In this document: positions 9,331 to 18,210 of the stretch, piece by piece
How the letters are laid out: every line of letters starts with the position of its first letter
Position numbering within the stretch: the stretch's first letter is position 1
DNA from: Caldibacillus thermoamylovorans
Lineage (GTDB): Bacteria; Bacillota; Bacilli; Bacillales; Caldibacillaceae
Length of the DNA stretch: 64,000 nt
Direction: 5' to 3'
NCBI RefSeq assembly: GCF_000751775.1
Contig: NZ_CCRF01000035.1
Coordinates: 117,489-181,488, forward strand
Translations under genes and position numbers: made by a program
Notes under the pieces: generated by a model
What the model was told of the DNA's origin: nothing
Seen by the model: the letters and a program-made list of their open reading frames with translations, nothing else
The model's database searches: none

Positions 9331-9382
9331 GGTATTTCTATCGAGAACATAGGCATGGATGTTCCGATAGAAATGCCTTTTT
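9331..9382 (+). terminator. Terminator of the ABC transporter operon
   Basis: GGTATTTCTATCG pairs with CGATAGAAATGCC and is followed by TTTTT. Confidence 0.85.
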
Positions 9383-9397
9383 CATTTTATTATAAAA

Positions 9398-9600
9398 TTA
9401 TTGAATTGCCGGGATTTTTATTTTTACTGTAAATGTTTCATCTTTATGGATAAAATCGAGGAAGCCATCATGTTTTTTTACAATGTCTTGGATAAGTTTT
9501 GTCCCAACTCCTTCATGTCCGGCACCTTTTGTTGTGTTTTCATATGTAACAAACAACTAAGTGCCCAGTAACAAATGTTTTGCAAAATATTCACCTTTTA
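9398..9600 (-). pseudogene. Remnant of a GHKL-type sensor histidine kinase (C-terminal end)
   Basis: Read on the minus strand, about 50 codons encode the end of a histidine-kinase ATPase domain. The segment NTTKGAGHEGVGTKLIQDIV matches the G-box region of AgrC/CitS-like GHKL kinases, and the C-terminus ends VKIKIPAIQ before TAA. Just upstream the same frame is broken by TAG (near 9560), and the rest of the kinase is absent. It is therefore a decayed fragment. Confidence 0.6.
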
Positions 9601-9615
9601 ATTGTATTCTTGTAA

Positions 9616-9813
9616 GGGGAAATAGCGGCTTTTTCCGCAAGCATTGAAAGCGGGGATAAGGCTACGATTACTCTGATTGGAAACTCATTTAGTCAAAATT
9701 CTTCTACTTTGATGACATTAGTAACGAATGCTTTTTTTTCGTATGAAAAAATGATTGTCTCAAACAGATTGGAACAAACCGGTACTGATCCGAATTTTGC
9801 TTTTGAAGGATAA
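9616..9813 (+). pseudogene. Orphan coding fragment without start codon, family unrecognised
   Basis: About 65 codons run from just after a TAA to a TAA at 9811 with codon use like real genes and a plausible protein (it contains TLIGNSFSQN and later FFSYEKMIVSNR). There is no ATG, GTG or TTG start with a ribosome binding site, so it looks like the 3' remains of a lost gene. I do not recognise the family. Confidence 0.35.
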
Positions 9814-9855
9814 GTGGGTGATGAGTTAAGTTTTTCATTAAAAATAAAGTGGTAC

Positions 9856-9895
9856 AAAAAGACCTTGGTCATAGCCTGATCAAGGTCTTTTATTT
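9856..9895. terminator. Terminator downstream of the aldo/keto reductase
   Basis: AAAAGACCTTG pairs with CAAGGTCTTTT. T-runs flank the stem on both strands, so it can serve the minus-strand reductase gene. Confidence 0.8.
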
Positions 9896-9903
9896 TGAAT
9901 AAC

Positions 9904-10836
9904 TCATTGAAAAATCTCACCAATCCGTACAATTTCATCTTCCGTTAATTGTACATCCAATGTTTTGAGGTTGGATAGGACTTGTTCCGGTTTTTTGGCG
10001 CCCGGGATGATTGCATCAATTCCGGCTTGGGCCAGGTACCAAGCAAGGACAACGTGGGCGACTTCAGCATTTTTCGCTTCGGCAATTGGCCGCAATTGTT
10101 CAACTTTCTCCAAATTGCGAATAAATGCTTCACCTTGGAAATGCGGTTTTTTGGCACGTAAATCATTGAATACCATATCCTTTGTATACTTTCCCGCAAG
10201 TAAACCGGATGCGAGAGGAAAATATGGGATAAAGGAAATTTGGTTTTCAATTGTATAAGGGAATATTTCTTTTTCAGCACTGCGATTTAGCAAATTATAT
10301 TCACCTTGAAAAACATCAACATAGCCATCTTTATTTGCTTCTTTTAATTGCTCCAACGAAAAATTAGAAACACCGATGGCACGAATTTTTCCTTCATCCT
10401 TCAATTCTTTTAAAGCACCGACTGCTTCATATTTCGGTGTATGTTCATCCGGATAATGAATATAAAATAAGTCTATGTAATCAGTTTTAAGTCTCAACAA
10501 ACTATCCTCTACCGATTGTTTTAAAAACGTTGGTGAATTATCAAAAACAACTTTATTATCGACAAATTTATGAGCAGCTTTTGTTGCTATGACTGCTTCT
10601 TGACGGTTCCCCATTTCTTGAATAACTTCACCGATTAATTCTTCGGAACGTTTCGGTCCGTAAATAAAAGCAGTATCCAGAAAATTCATCCCGTGCGTTA
10701 ATGCGGTTCGAACAACTTCTTTTCCAACTTCTTCATCTAAATTTGGATACAGATTATGACCGCCGACTGCATTCGTCCCAAGACCAATCGGATTAACATA
10801 TAAATCAGATTTCCCCAATTTAACATGAATAGACAT
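9904..10836 (-). CDS. Aldo/keto reductase (YccK/IolS-like)
   Basis: A 310-residue NADPH-dependent oxidoreductase of the AKR (beta/alpha)8 barrel fold. The catalytic tetrad is visible as Asp54, Tyr59 (DTAFIYG), Lys86 (ATKAA) and His127 (FYIHYPD). The cofactor-binding end [10 protein letters not shown] is also present. The ATG at 10836 is preferred over the GTG at 10842 because AAGGAG lies 10 nt upstream. It is a lone gene with its own terminator. The closest B. subtilis relatives by sequence feel are YccK and IolS. The natural carbonyl substrate is unknown. Confidence 0.85.
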   Translation of the reverse strand: MSIHVKLGKSDLYVNPIGLGTNAVGGHNLYPNLDEEVGKEVVRTALTHGMNFLDTAFIYGPKRSEELIGEVIQEMGNRQEAVIATKAAHKFVDNKVVFDNSPTFLKQSVEDSLLRLKTDYIDLFYIHYPDEHTPKYEAVGALKELKDEGKIRAIGVSNFSLEQLKEANKDGYVDVFQGEYNLLNRSAEKEIFPYTIENQISFIPYFPLASGLLAGKYTKDMVFNDLRAKKPHFQGEAFIRNLEKVEQLRPIAEAKNAEVAHVVLAWYLAQAGIDAIIPGAKKPEQVLSNLKTLDVQLTEDEIVRIGEIFQ

Positions 10837-11008
10837 TGCCACATTTCTCCTTTCTTTAAAAAACTGCCCTGTTATTACGTTTATGATAACACAATGAGAT
10901 TAATTTTGGAAAATTGTGGGTTATCCCTTTTTATTTATAATGGTTTCATTTCATTGTAATTATAGATTATAATATATATAATATATAACTGTTTAAGGGG
11001 TGAATGGT

Positions 11009-11458
11009 TTGAATGTGGATGAATTTAAATTTTCTATTTTAAATTATTCGAGAAAAATAAATGACCATCTTACCGCTTCATTAAATAAAACCGGACTCGA
11101 GTTTGGTTTAACCGGCATGCAAGTGATTTTATTGTTGAAATTATTTAAGGATGGGACGACAACGATTGGAAATTTGGCAGAACATACTCGTGTAGCCGGA
11201 GCAAATATTTCATCAATGTGTAAAAAATTAGAGCAAAAAGGATTTTTGACAAGAAATAGGGATAAACGAGATGAAAGAATCGTTAATATATCTTTAACTG
11301 ACAAAGGATTATCCGTTATGAGCGAAATCGATCAGATCTTTGAAGAAAAAATTCAATCCATCTTAGCCGGGGAAAAACAGGAAACTTTGGATGCAATTAT
11401 CAAAGGCCTAAAATTATTGGATATTTTATTTGAAAAGATAGAAATAGGGAATAAATAA
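11009..11458 (+). CDS. MarR-family transcriptional regulator
   Basis: The protein of about 150 residues has the MarR winged-helix core: LTGMQVILLLKLF, then the recognition region THTRVAGANISSMCKKLEQKG-like helix and the wing RDKRDERIVNISLT. A TTG at 11009, 8 nt after AAGGGG, is the best-placed start; the GTG at 11000 overlaps the ribosome binding site. Its stop lies about 25 nt before an ftsH-like gene, so the two form an operon and the regulator probably controls the protease. The promoter region (about 10955-10990) is an AT-only quasi-palindrome that could be the operator. Confidence 0.82.
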   Translation: MNVDEFKFSILNYSRKINDHLTASLNKTGLEFGLTGMQVILLLKLFKDGTTTIGNLAEHTRVAGANISSMCKKLEQKGFLTRNRDKRDERIVNISLTDKGLSVMSEIDQIFEEKIQSILAGEKQETLDAIIKGLKLLDILFEKIEIGNK

Positions 11459-11485
11459 ATTGAACAACAAGTTGGAGGAATGAAA

Positions 11486-13318
11486 GTGAAAGAAGTAAAA
11501 CCGCCGAAAAAATCTTATTTATACTATTACGGTATAATTTTATTAGTCATCATTTTATTGAATGCCTTTGTATTTCCAACGATATCCGGTCGATATGTCA
11601 AAGATGTTGATTACAGTACCTTTTTAGATATGGTTGAAAATAATCAAGTAGCTGAAGTGGAAATTGAAAACAACTATATTAACTTTGTACCGAAAGATGC
11701 AAATGATAAAAAAATGTATCGTACCGGGGTAATTGAAGACCCTGATTTAGTCGATCGCCTGCATGATGCAAATGTGAAATTTACAAAAATCGTTCCGCGG
11801 GAGCTTTCTCCGTTAATGACATTTTTAATTTCTTGGATTTTACCTTTATTGATTTTTATTTTAATCGGACGTTATCTTTCAAAAAAATTAGGTGACCGAT
11901 TAGGTGCAGGTGGAGCGAGTCCGATGACATTCGGGAAAAGTAACGCAAAAATTTATGTAGAAGCTCAGACAGGAATTACCTTTGCTGATGTCGCCGGGCA
12001 AGATGAGGCAAAAGAAGCCTTACAAGAAATTGTTGACTTTTTGCATAATCCGTCCAAATACAAAGATATCGGCGCAAAAATTCCTAAAGGGGCACTGCTT
12101 GTCGGACCGCCGGGAACAGGGAAGACGTTACTGGCAAAAGCGGTGGCAGGTGAATCGAAAGTTCCGTTCTTTTCTATTTCCGGTTCTGAGTTTGTTGAAA
12201 TGTTTGTCGGTATGGGTGCAGCTCGTGTTCGTGACTTGTTTAAACAAGCAACCGAGAAAGCGCCATGTATCGTGTTTATTGACGAAATTGATACGATCGG
12301 GAAAAGCCGGAATGCCGGTGGTTACGGTGGTAATGATGAACGGGAGCAGACGCTAAACCAATTGTTGACCGAGATGGATGGTTTTGATCCGGATAAAGGT
12401 GTCGTTATATTGGCGGCAACAAACAGACCGGAAACTTTAGATAAAGCGTTACTCAGACCGGGCCGATTTGACCGGCGAGTCCCGGTTGAATTACCGGATT
12501 TACGCGGTCGGGAAGCAATTTTAAGAGTTCATGCGAAAAAAGTAAAAATGGCCGGTGACGTCGACTTGAATGCAATTGCTCGTGCGACACCCGGGGCATC
12601 AGGTGCCGATTTGGCCAATATTATTAATGAAGCGGCATTGCGTGCGGTAAAATTCGGCAGAAACATCGTTGCCCAGGAAGATTTGGAAGAATCGGTTGAG
12701 GTCGTTATTGCCGGTTATCAACGGAAAAATGCAGTATTGTCAACGAAAGATAAATTACGAATTGCGTACCATGAAGTTGGACATGCCCTAGTTGCAGCCA
12801 AACAAACACATACGGCTCCGGTGCATAAGATTACGATAATCCCCCGGACGTCCGGTGCCCTTGGCTATACAATGCAAGTGGAACAAGATGAGCAAGTATT
12901 AATGAGTAAAGAGCAGGCTCTGGATAAAATAACAACCTTCATGGGTGGCCGGGCTGCTGAAGAAATTATTTTCAGTTCGATCACATCCGGTGCATCCAAT
13001 GATATTGAACAAGCGACTAAAATTGCCCGGGCGATGGTTACTCGCTTCGGTATGAGTGAAAAATTTGATATGATGGCTCTTGAAACGGTGAACAATCCGT
13101 ATTTAGGAGGAGATACCACGTTACTGGTCTCCTCGGAAACAGCGGCAAAAATTGATGAAGAAGTATTGTCGATTATTAAATCATGTCATGAAAAAGCCAT
13201 TCAAATTTTAGAAGATAATAAAGATAAGCTCCATGAAATTACGAAATATTTATTTGAAAAAGAAACCATTACCGGTGAAGAGTTTATGGATATTTTGACG
13301 GGAAAAACAACCGCATAA
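11486..13318 (+). CDS. FtsH-family membrane AAA+ zinc protease, accessory paralogue
   Basis: A membrane-anchored AAA+ protease that unfolds and degrades membrane and cytosolic proteins. Numbered from the ATG at 11480, two membrane helices (17-33 and 112-131) flank a small extracytoplasmic domain. Walker A GPPGTGKT is at 209-216, Walker B IVFIDEID near 264-271, the second region of homology includes ATNRPETLD, and the zinc site is HEVGH (431-435) with Asp508 as likely third ligand. GGAGG lies only 1 nt from the ATG at 11480 but 7 nt from the GTG at 11486, so GTG is the likelier start. It is shorter than the housekeeping FtsH (about 640-660) and lacks its acidic tail. Pairing with MarR suggests inducible expression. 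Confidence 0.88.
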   Translation: MKEVKPPKKSYLYYYGIILLVIILLNAFVFPTISGRYVKDVDYSTFLDMVENNQVAEVEIENNYINFVPKDANDKKMYRTGVIEDPDLVDRLHDANVKFTKIVPRELSPLMTFLISWILPLLIFILIGRYLSKKLGDRLGAGGASPMTFGKSNAKIYVEAQTGITFADVAGQDEAKEALQEIVDFLHNPSKYKDIGAKIPKGALLVGPPGTGKTLLAKAVAGESKVPFFSISGSEFVEMFVGMGAARVRDLFKQATEKAPCIVFIDEIDTIGKSRNAGGYGGNDEREQTLNQLLTEMDGFDPDKGVVILAATNRPETLDKALLRPGRFDRRVPVELPDLRGREAILRVHAKKVKMAGDVDLNAIARATPGASGADLANIINEAALRAVKFGRNIVAQEDLEESVEVVIAGYQRKNAVLSTKDKLRIAYHEVGHALVAAKQTHTAPVHKITIIPRTSGALGYTMQVEQDEQVLMSKEQALDKITTFMGGRAAEEIIFSSITSGASNDIEQATKIARAMVTRFGMSEKFDMMALETVNNPYLGGDTTLLVSSETAAKIDEEVLSIIKSCHEKAIQILEDNKDKLHEITKYLFEKETITGEEFMDILTGKTTA

Positions 13319-13329
13319 AAAGAAATCAG

Positions 13330-13362
13330 GGGGACTTCTATCCATTTTGGACAAAAGTCCCC
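13330..13362 (+). terminator. Likely terminator of the marR-ftsH operon
   Basis: GGGGACTT pairs with AAGTCCCC, followed by TTTGCTTG. The T-run is weak. Confidence 0.5.
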
Positions 13363-13498
13363 TTTGCTTGTTCGAAGGTTCATGGCAAATTGTTCAGTGA
13401 AAGCTTGCGTATCATCAGACATTTCCGATTATAAAATCAAGGTTTTAAACTTCAAAATTAGGTATCCTTTTTTGAATTAAAATTAAGAAAGCATGCAA

Positions 13499-14266
13499 TC
13501 AACTTTTTCCATTTCCTGTATAAACAAAAATCGCATCCCGTAAAAACTCAGCTGCACCCGGGGCAATTTTATCATAGTTAGCTTTAAACCGTTCATCATC
13601 GACATACATTTGTGCAAGTCCTTGATGTGCTTCTTTACTGTAGTCATTCCAATAGTAGGTTAGCCATTGTTTGTGCATGTCGGCTACCTTTTGGGCAAGT
13701 TCTCCGGTTGGGTCTTGGGTTTTCATCGCTTCAGCAAGTAGCTTATTTATTGACTCCGCTAATTCAGTAACTTCGGCATACTCTTTTTCCGACAAATTCA
13801 TTAGTTTCGCATTAGATGCGTCAACCGTCGTATCGCCGTATTTTTCTCGAATTTCTTTCCCATATTTCTTTTCATTTTCTTCGATTAATTGTTTCTTGAA
13901 ACCAATAAACTTTTCTTGATCAGTCATGTTTCTTCTCCCCTCTAAATTTTCTACTGTATGGTGTACATTTTTTATCAAAAGATCAATTTGCTTTCTTTTT
14001 TCAAGAAGATGTTTCAAGTGATCTTGTAAAGCTTTTCTTTCATCAAACAGCGGATTTGTCATTATCTCTTTAATCGTCTCCAATGGAAATCCTAATTCCC
14101 GGTAAAACATAATTTGTTGCAGCCGGTCTACTTCTTTTTGTCCATATAGTCGATAGCCGGATGAATTTATTCGTGCAGGCTTCAATAAATCAATTTCATC
14201 ATAATATCGCAGTGTTCGAGTACTAATGCCCGCCAACTGAGCTAATTTTTGAATCGTGTATTCCAT
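13499..14266 (-). CDS. mta: MerR-family activator with TipAS domain (Mta/TipAL-like)
   Basis: Residues 3-70 are a MerR helix-turn-helix (QKLAQLAGISTRTLRYYDEIDLL). A coiled-coil dimer helix follows, and residues 130-255 form a TipAS ligand-binding domain. B. subtilis Mta, which activates the multidrug efflux genes bmr and blt, has the same 250-residue plan. The ATG is preceded by GGGAGGTG. Its own promoter carries the 19-bp spacer and dyad expected for MerR control (14290-14320), so it is likely autoregulated. No efflux gene lies next to it, so its targets must be elsewhere, as for Mta. Confidence 0.85.
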   Translation of the reverse strand: MEYTIQKLAQLAGISTRTLRYYDEIDLLKPARINSSGYRLYGQKEVDRLQQIMFYRELGFPLETIKEIMTNPLFDERKALQDHLKHLLEKRKQIDLLIKNVHHTVENLEGRRNMTDQEKFIGFKKQLIEENEKKYGKEIREKYGDTTVDASNAKLMNLSEKEYAEVTELAESINKLLAEAMKTQDPTGELAQKVADMHKQWLTYYWNDYSKEAHQGLAQMYVDDERFKANYDKIAPGAAEFLRDAIFVYTGNGKS

Positions 14267-14289
14267 TTGTTACACCTCCCTTTAAAAAA

Positions 14290-14320
14290 AACATACACCT
14301 TAACGTAACGTAAAGGTCAA
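14290..14320 (-). promoter_or_regulatory. MerR-type promoter with 19-bp spacer and dyad operator
   Basis: On the minus strand TTGACC (plus-strand 14315-14320) and TATGTT (plus-strand 14290-14295) are 19 bp apart. That is the over-long spacer typical of MerR-activated promoters. The spacer is a near-perfect 21-bp dyad (14297-14317) with outer arms ACCTT and AAGGT and inner ACGT repeats. It directly precedes the mta-like gene. Confidence 0.85.
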
Positions 14321-14323
14321 TAG

Positions 14324-14358
14324 AAAAAATTAAACCCCGCGAATATTTTTCAGCGGGG
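14324..14358 (-). terminator. Terminator of the ythAB-cydS operon
   Basis: On the minus strand CCCCGC pairs with GCGGGG, followed by TTTAATTTTTT. The stem overlaps the last codons of cydS. Confidence 0.7.
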
Positions 14359-14463
14359 CGTACCTTTATTTTTATATCCATCTTGTAATGCAGCCCAAAA
14401 GGCGAAAAAAATCGTTGCAAATAAAACGAGAAACGGGGCAACAAATATAAGAAATTCCTTCAT
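14350..14463 (-). CDS. cydS: Cytochrome bd oxidase small subunit CydS
   Basis: This is a 37-residue single-helix membrane peptide, MKEFLIFVAPFLVLFATI then an FFAFWAAL segment and a polar tail. Length, the Ala-Pro in the first third of the helix and the FW pair near its end match the CydS subunit seen in the Geobacillus bd-oxidase structure. It lies about 20 bp downstream of the cydB-like gene on the same strand, with an AAAGGTGG ribosome binding site just ahead of its ATG. It is expected to stabilise the b-type hemes of CydA. Small genes of this size are easily missed. Confidence 0.85.
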   Translation of the reverse strand: MKEFLIFVAPFLVLFATIFFAFWAALQDGYKNKGTPR

Positions 14464-14481
14464 TTACAAAAACCACCTTTC

Positions 14482-15492
14482 TTATTTTCCCGAAACATAT
14501 TGTTTATTAAATAAGAACAACTTAAGCAGTAAATAAAGGGACGGGACCAGCAAGCAAAAACCGAGAATAAAGGCGACAATTAAACTAATCGCCATTGCAT
14601 TATTCGTAAAGCTGTCATATAACGTTAAATGAGGATAAAGCAAATAGGGATAATGACTGATACCATAGCCAAAAAAGGCGAGGGCAAATTGAATGACAAG
14701 TAAAATAAATGCACTTCCGTAATTTCTTTTTTTCCAAAGAAACCAAACCGTGAGCAAAAAAAGTATAAACGACAGGGCGAACATCCACCATAAACTCATT
14801 AATTTTTCGTAATGGTCCGGATTGTGCCCGCGTAATTCAACGATAATCCCGGCAGCCGTAATAATCAGTGGAAACGCCCATAGCAAGGCATATTTTCTCA
14901 TTAATCTCGTTGCTTCCGAGTCACCGGCTTGATTCGCGTACCATGTTAAAAAAGTTGCGGAAATATACAATACCGCAGTTACACTTAATAAAACGACAGC
15001 CCATGTTAACGGTTCTGTAAACAATATCCAATAATTTAAAACCGGTGCTCCATTTTCCATTGTAATAAAACCGCCTTCTGAAATCGTTAAAACAATGGAA
15101 AGGGATGCCGGAAGCAGGAGCCCGGATAAACCGTAAAGCAACGCATACCCTTTATGACCTCTTGCCCCGTAAGTTTCAAAGGCATAGTATGACCCGCGGA
15201 CGGCAAGTAAAATAACACCGATACTTATCGGTACAAGCAAGGTTGTTCCGTAATAAAAAGCTGTTTTCGGAAAAAAGCCGATGATGCCAACAAAAAAGAA
15301 GACAAGAAAAACATTGGTGACTTCCCACACCGGTGACAAATATCGTTGAATAATTTTTGTTAAAATATGTTGTTTTTCAACAATTAAGCTGTATGCATTG
15401 AAAAAACTGGCGCCAAAATCAATCGAGCCGATCATGATATATCCGAATAAAAATGTCCATAAGACGGAGATTCCGATTATTTCTAAGTTCAT
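14482..15492 (-). CDS. ythB: Cytochrome bd ubiquinol/menaquinol oxidase subunit II (YthB type)
   Basis: The 336-residue, eight- to nine-helix membrane protein is the structural partner of CydA in a bd-type terminal oxidase. The family region near the start, GYIMIGSIDFGASFF, corresponds to the DGFDLG region of CydB. The sequence fits the YthB branch (cyanide-insensitive-type oxidase) better than the classical CydB encoded at 19.8 kb. Its start overlaps the end of the upstream ythA gene by 4 nt, indicating translational coupling. The operon continues into cydS. Confidence 0.85.
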   Translation of the reverse strand: MNLEIIGISVLWTFLFGYIMIGSIDFGASFFNAYSLIVEKQHILTKIIQRYLSPVWEVTNVFLVFFFVGIIGFFPKTAFYYGTTLLVPISIGVILLAVRGSYYAFETYGARGHKGYALLYGLSGLLLPASLSIVLTISEGGFITMENGAPVLNYWILFTEPLTWAVVLLSVTAVLYISATFLTWYANQAGDSEATRLMRKYALLWAFPLIITAAGIIVELRGHNPDHYEKLMSLWWMFALSFILFLLTVWFLWKKRNYGSAFILLVIQFALAFFGYGISHYPYLLYPHLTLYDSFTNNAMAISLIVAFILGFCLLVPSLYLLLKLFLFNKQYVSGK

Positions 15493-16838
15493 TTTTGCAC
15501 ACCGCCTTTTTCCATTTCACGATCTTTCAATTCTTGTTCCACCGGATTCCTTTTAAACATGCGAGACATAACAACAATTGTGCCGATGCCCAAGATGATA
15601 TATAAGCCACAAAAAAGCATAAGCATCAAATCAACTTGGTTATTCGTTGTTGCCGCCTCGGATGTCCGCATAATCCCGCGCAAAATCCAAGGTTGTCTGC
15701 CCACTTCAGCCAGCCACCAACCCGCTTCAATGGCAAGCATCGAAAGCGGTCCGCTCAGTACACTTAAAACTAAGAAAAATTTAGAGTGAATAAAAGCCCA
15801 GCCCCGTTTCACACCGATCCAATAAATGAGGGAAAGGACGACTAATCCCATACCAATCGTTACCATTGTATCGAACAAATAATGAATATAAAGCGGTGGG
15901 ATTTCATCTTCCGGGAATTGATCCAAGCCGGTAACGACTGCCCCGGGGAGCCAATGGGCAAGAATACTTAAGGCAAAAGGAATATGAATCGCATATTTTA
16001 TATCGTTATTTTCATCGAGCATGCCCCACATAATTAACGGAGCCTCGCCGTGTGTTTCAAAATGCCATTCGGCTGCGGCAAGTTTTTCCGGCTGATATTC
16101 GGCAAGAAATTTTCCGGAAAAGTCACCGATTACTGCTGTTGCTATGGAAAAAATAAGTCCCAGTTTCATCGTGAAAAACAATGCCTTTTTATGGTAAACA
16201 TGTTTGGAACCGGTTAGCATTCGGAAAGCAGCAATGGAAGCAAGAACAAACGCTGCTGTCATATAAGCTGTTACCACGACATGAGTTACTTTGGTCGGCA
16301 TAGCCGGGTTAAACATCGCAAGGAGCGGGTTAACATTTGTCAGTTTCCCATCGACTAAATCAAAGCCTTGCGGGCTGTTCATGAAAGAATTCACAATTGT
16401 AATAAAGACAGCCGAGAAAGAGCCCCCGATGGCAACGGGTACAAGCAACAATAAATGTTTCTTTTGATTTTCAAAGCGATCCCATGTGTACAAATAAATT
16501 CCTAAAAAAATCGCTTCAAAAAAGAAAGCAAAAGTTTCCATAAAAAGCGGTAGAGCAATAATATGACCGGCCAGTTCCATAAAATTTGGCCACAATAGGG
16601 AAAGCTGTAATCCAATTGCCGTCCCCGTCACAACACCGACAGCAACCGTAATAACAAAGCCGCGTGTCCAGCGCCGGGCAAGCAAAATATAATGTTCATC
16701 ATTTTTTTTAATGCCTACCCATTGGGCGATCATAATCATTAGTGGAACGCCTACGCCAAGGGTGGCATAAATAATATGAAAAGTTAGGGTCGTTTCCGTT
16801 AATACACGACTATAAAAAACAGATTCCTCGTTAATCAA
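15489..16838 (-). CDS. ythA: Cytochrome bd oxidase subunit I (YthA type)
   Basis: The catalytic heme subunit oxidises quinol and reduces oxygen. Expected ligands are visible: His in TLTFHIIYATLG (heme b595 side), His in KVTHVVVTAYM (b558), and the conserved GRQPW near residue 380. The Q-loop is short, as in Bacillus-type enzymes. AGGAGG lies directly before an in-frame TTG at 16850, too close to be used. The TTG at 16838, 12 nt downstream, gives the family-like N-terminus MINEESVFYSRVLTE, so a UUG start is proposed. It forms an operon with ythB and cydS and is preceded by a 31-residue membrane peptide gene. Confidence 0.85.
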   Translation of the reverse strand: MINEESVFYSRVLTETTLTFHIIYATLGVGVPLMIMIAQWVGIKKNDEHYILLARRWTRGFVITVAVGVVTGTAIGLQLSLLWPNFMELAGHIIALPLFMETFAFFFEAIFLGIYLYTWDRFENQKKHLLLLVPVAIGGSFSAVFITIVNSFMNSPQGFDLVDGKLTNVNPLLAMFNPAMPTKVTHVVVTAYMTAAFVLASIAAFRMLTGSKHVYHKKALFFTMKLGLIFSIATAVIGDFSGKFLAEYQPEKLAAAEWHFETHGEAPLIMWGMLDENNDIKYAIHIPFALSILAHWLPGAVVTGLDQFPEDEIPPLYIHYLFDTMVTIGMGLVVLSLIYWIGVKRGWAFIHSKFFLVLSVLSGPLSMLAIEAGWWLAEVGRQPWILRGIMRTSEAATTNNQVDLMLMLFCGLYIILGIGTIVVMSRMFKRNPVEQELKDREMEKGGVQK

Positions 16839-16887
16839 TTGGTAACACAACCTCCTATTATGGCGAATTTATGGGAAGAATATCATT

Positions 16888-16983
16888 TTATCCGCCAAAA
16901 ATACGACCTAAAATGGACAATAGTAATAGAAAAGCAACCGTAAACGTAAGCCAAAACAGCTTTCGTTCGTGACTTTTATACAT
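16888..16983 (-). CDS. Small single-helix membrane peptide leading the ythAB operon
   Basis: A 31-codon frame on the minus strand encodes a basic N-terminus (MYKSHERKLF) followed by one hydrophobic helix (LTFTVAFLLLLSILGRIFGG). It has a strong GAGGTGAAGGGG ribosome binding site, and its stop lies about 50 nt before ythA. Topology (positive end inside) and position suggest either a further oxidase-associated subunit, like the CydX/CydS peptides, or a membrane-anchored leader. I recognise no named family. Its reality is supported by the ribosome binding site and location only. Confidence 0.55.
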   Translation of the reverse strand: MYKSHERKLFWLTFTVAFLLLLSILGRIFGG

Positions 16984-17138
16984 CCCCTTCACCTCACTTA
17001 TAGTATTCCAAAAATCTCCATTTTTAAGCAGAATATTTCAATGAATCGCTTTTCAGGTTGCTCTTTTTGCAAAAACCTGCAATTCTCGATAAAATATAAT
17101 CAATTTTTAAAATCAGATTTAGTTAAGAAGGGGATTCC

Positions 17139-18074
17139 ATGTTAAAAAAAGTAACTGAAAATATAGAATTTGCTGTCGTAACTTATTCAGGCGGAATGGG
17201 TGCGACAAATTGTTATTTACTTAAAGGAGAAGACGGGTATACGGTAATTGATACCGGTATGTATTCAAAGAAAGCAATCCGTTTATGGGAAGAAATTTTG
17301 GAGACCGGTTATAAAATTGAAAAAGTGGTCCTTACCCATGTTCATCAAGACCATATCGGACTTGCCAAATGGTTTCAGCAGGAAAAGGGGGTTCCTATTG
17401 TTGTAGCCAATTTAAGTTATGGTGAAATAAAAAAATATCGTCGTCCTAATTTTAATGAACGGTTTAAAAAACTGGTGATGAGCCACGGTGTTCCGTTTGT
17501 TCCTGACCGACTGCCGGATACACGTTTTATCTATGAATTTGAACCAGATGCATTTTTTGATGAAGGGGATCACATTCAGTTAGGTATGGATATGTATGAA
17601 GTGATTTGGACACCCGGTCACGCATACGACCATTATTGTTTTTACAACCGTGAGAAAAAAATTATGATTCTCGGTGATCATGTGTTAAAACAGGTTTCAC
17701 CGGTGATTGGTCTATGGGTCGGGGAAGAGATGGATTTATTAAAATATTATTTTGATTCATTAAAAAAACTGGATGCCTATCCAACGAATATTGCACTGCC
17801 CGGTCATGGTGAGATGATTTACGATTTACAAGGTCGAGTTGAAGAGATTCAGAACAGCCATCAAAAAAGATTGCAACAAGTTTATCAATCTGTCGAAACG
17901 AACCCAAAAACGGCATTGGAAGTATGTTTGGATGTATACGGTTTATTAAGCCTTGAGAAAATGGTCAGTCCATTTATGGCGTCCTTAACACGGTTGATTT
18001 ATTTGGAAAAGAACAAAGAGATTGAGAGAATAGAGGAAAATAACGTATTTAAATTTAAAGCTGTTAAAAAATGA
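17139..18074 (+). CDS. Metallo-beta-lactamase-fold hydrolase
   Basis: The 311-residue protein has the MBL metal motif THVHQDH (residues 66-72; His67, His69, Asp71, His72) and further ligands in TPGHAYDH, LGDH and PGHGE. That makes it a complete two-metal site. The C-terminal 70 residues look like the winged-helix-like tail seen in glyoxalase-II/LACTB2-type relatives. It lies between two cytochrome bd operons but has its own ribosome binding site (AGAAGGGG) and terminator. The substrate, probably a thioester, lactone or phosphoester, cannot be told from sequence. Confidence 0.8.
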   Translation: MLKKVTENIEFAVVTYSGGMGATNCYLLKGEDGYTVIDTGMYSKKAIRLWEEILETGYKIEKVVLTHVHQDHIGLAKWFQQEKGVPIVVANLSYGEIKKYRRPNFNERFKKLVMSHGVPFVPDRLPDTRFIYEFEPDAFFDEGDHIQLGMDMYEVIWTPGHAYDHYCFYNREKKIMILGDHVLKQVSPVIGLWVGEEMDLLKYYFDSLKKLDAYPTNIALPGHGEMIYDLQGRVEEIQNSHQKRLQQVYQSVETNPKTALEVCLDVYGLLSLEKMVSPFMASLTRLIYLEKNKEIERIEENNVFKFKAVKK

Positions 18075-18096
18075 ATTAGGTTATATGCTTAATGAT

Positions 18097-18131
18097 CCGA
18101 ATCGGTTTCCGTTTACCGGTTCGGGTTTTTT
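18097..18131 (+). terminator. Terminator of the MBL-fold gene
   Basis: CCGAATCGGT pairs with ACCGGTTCGG, followed by GTTTTTT. Confidence 0.85.
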
Positions 18132-18171
18132 GATAATTGTCATTCAATTATATTAATGAAATTACCTTTGC

Positions 18172-18187
18172 TGTGATAAAAATCACA
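18172..18187 (+). promoter_or_regulatory. Fnr/CRP-type box upstream of cydABDC
   Basis: TGTGATAAAAATCACA is a perfect 6-bp-arm dyad matching the Fnr consensus TGTGA-N6-TCACA. It lies about 210 bp before the cydA start. The inference is oxygen-responsive control; a CcpA or CRP-like protein could also read such a site. Confidence 0.65.
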
Positions 18188-18210
18188 AAAAGGTAAATAT
18201 ATGCCGTGAA

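Noticed and set aside
9693..9938. 81-residue minus-strand protein overlapping the aldo/keto reductase end
   Set aside because: It overlaps a terminator hairpin and an orphan coding fragment, with no ribosome binding site or recognisable motif.
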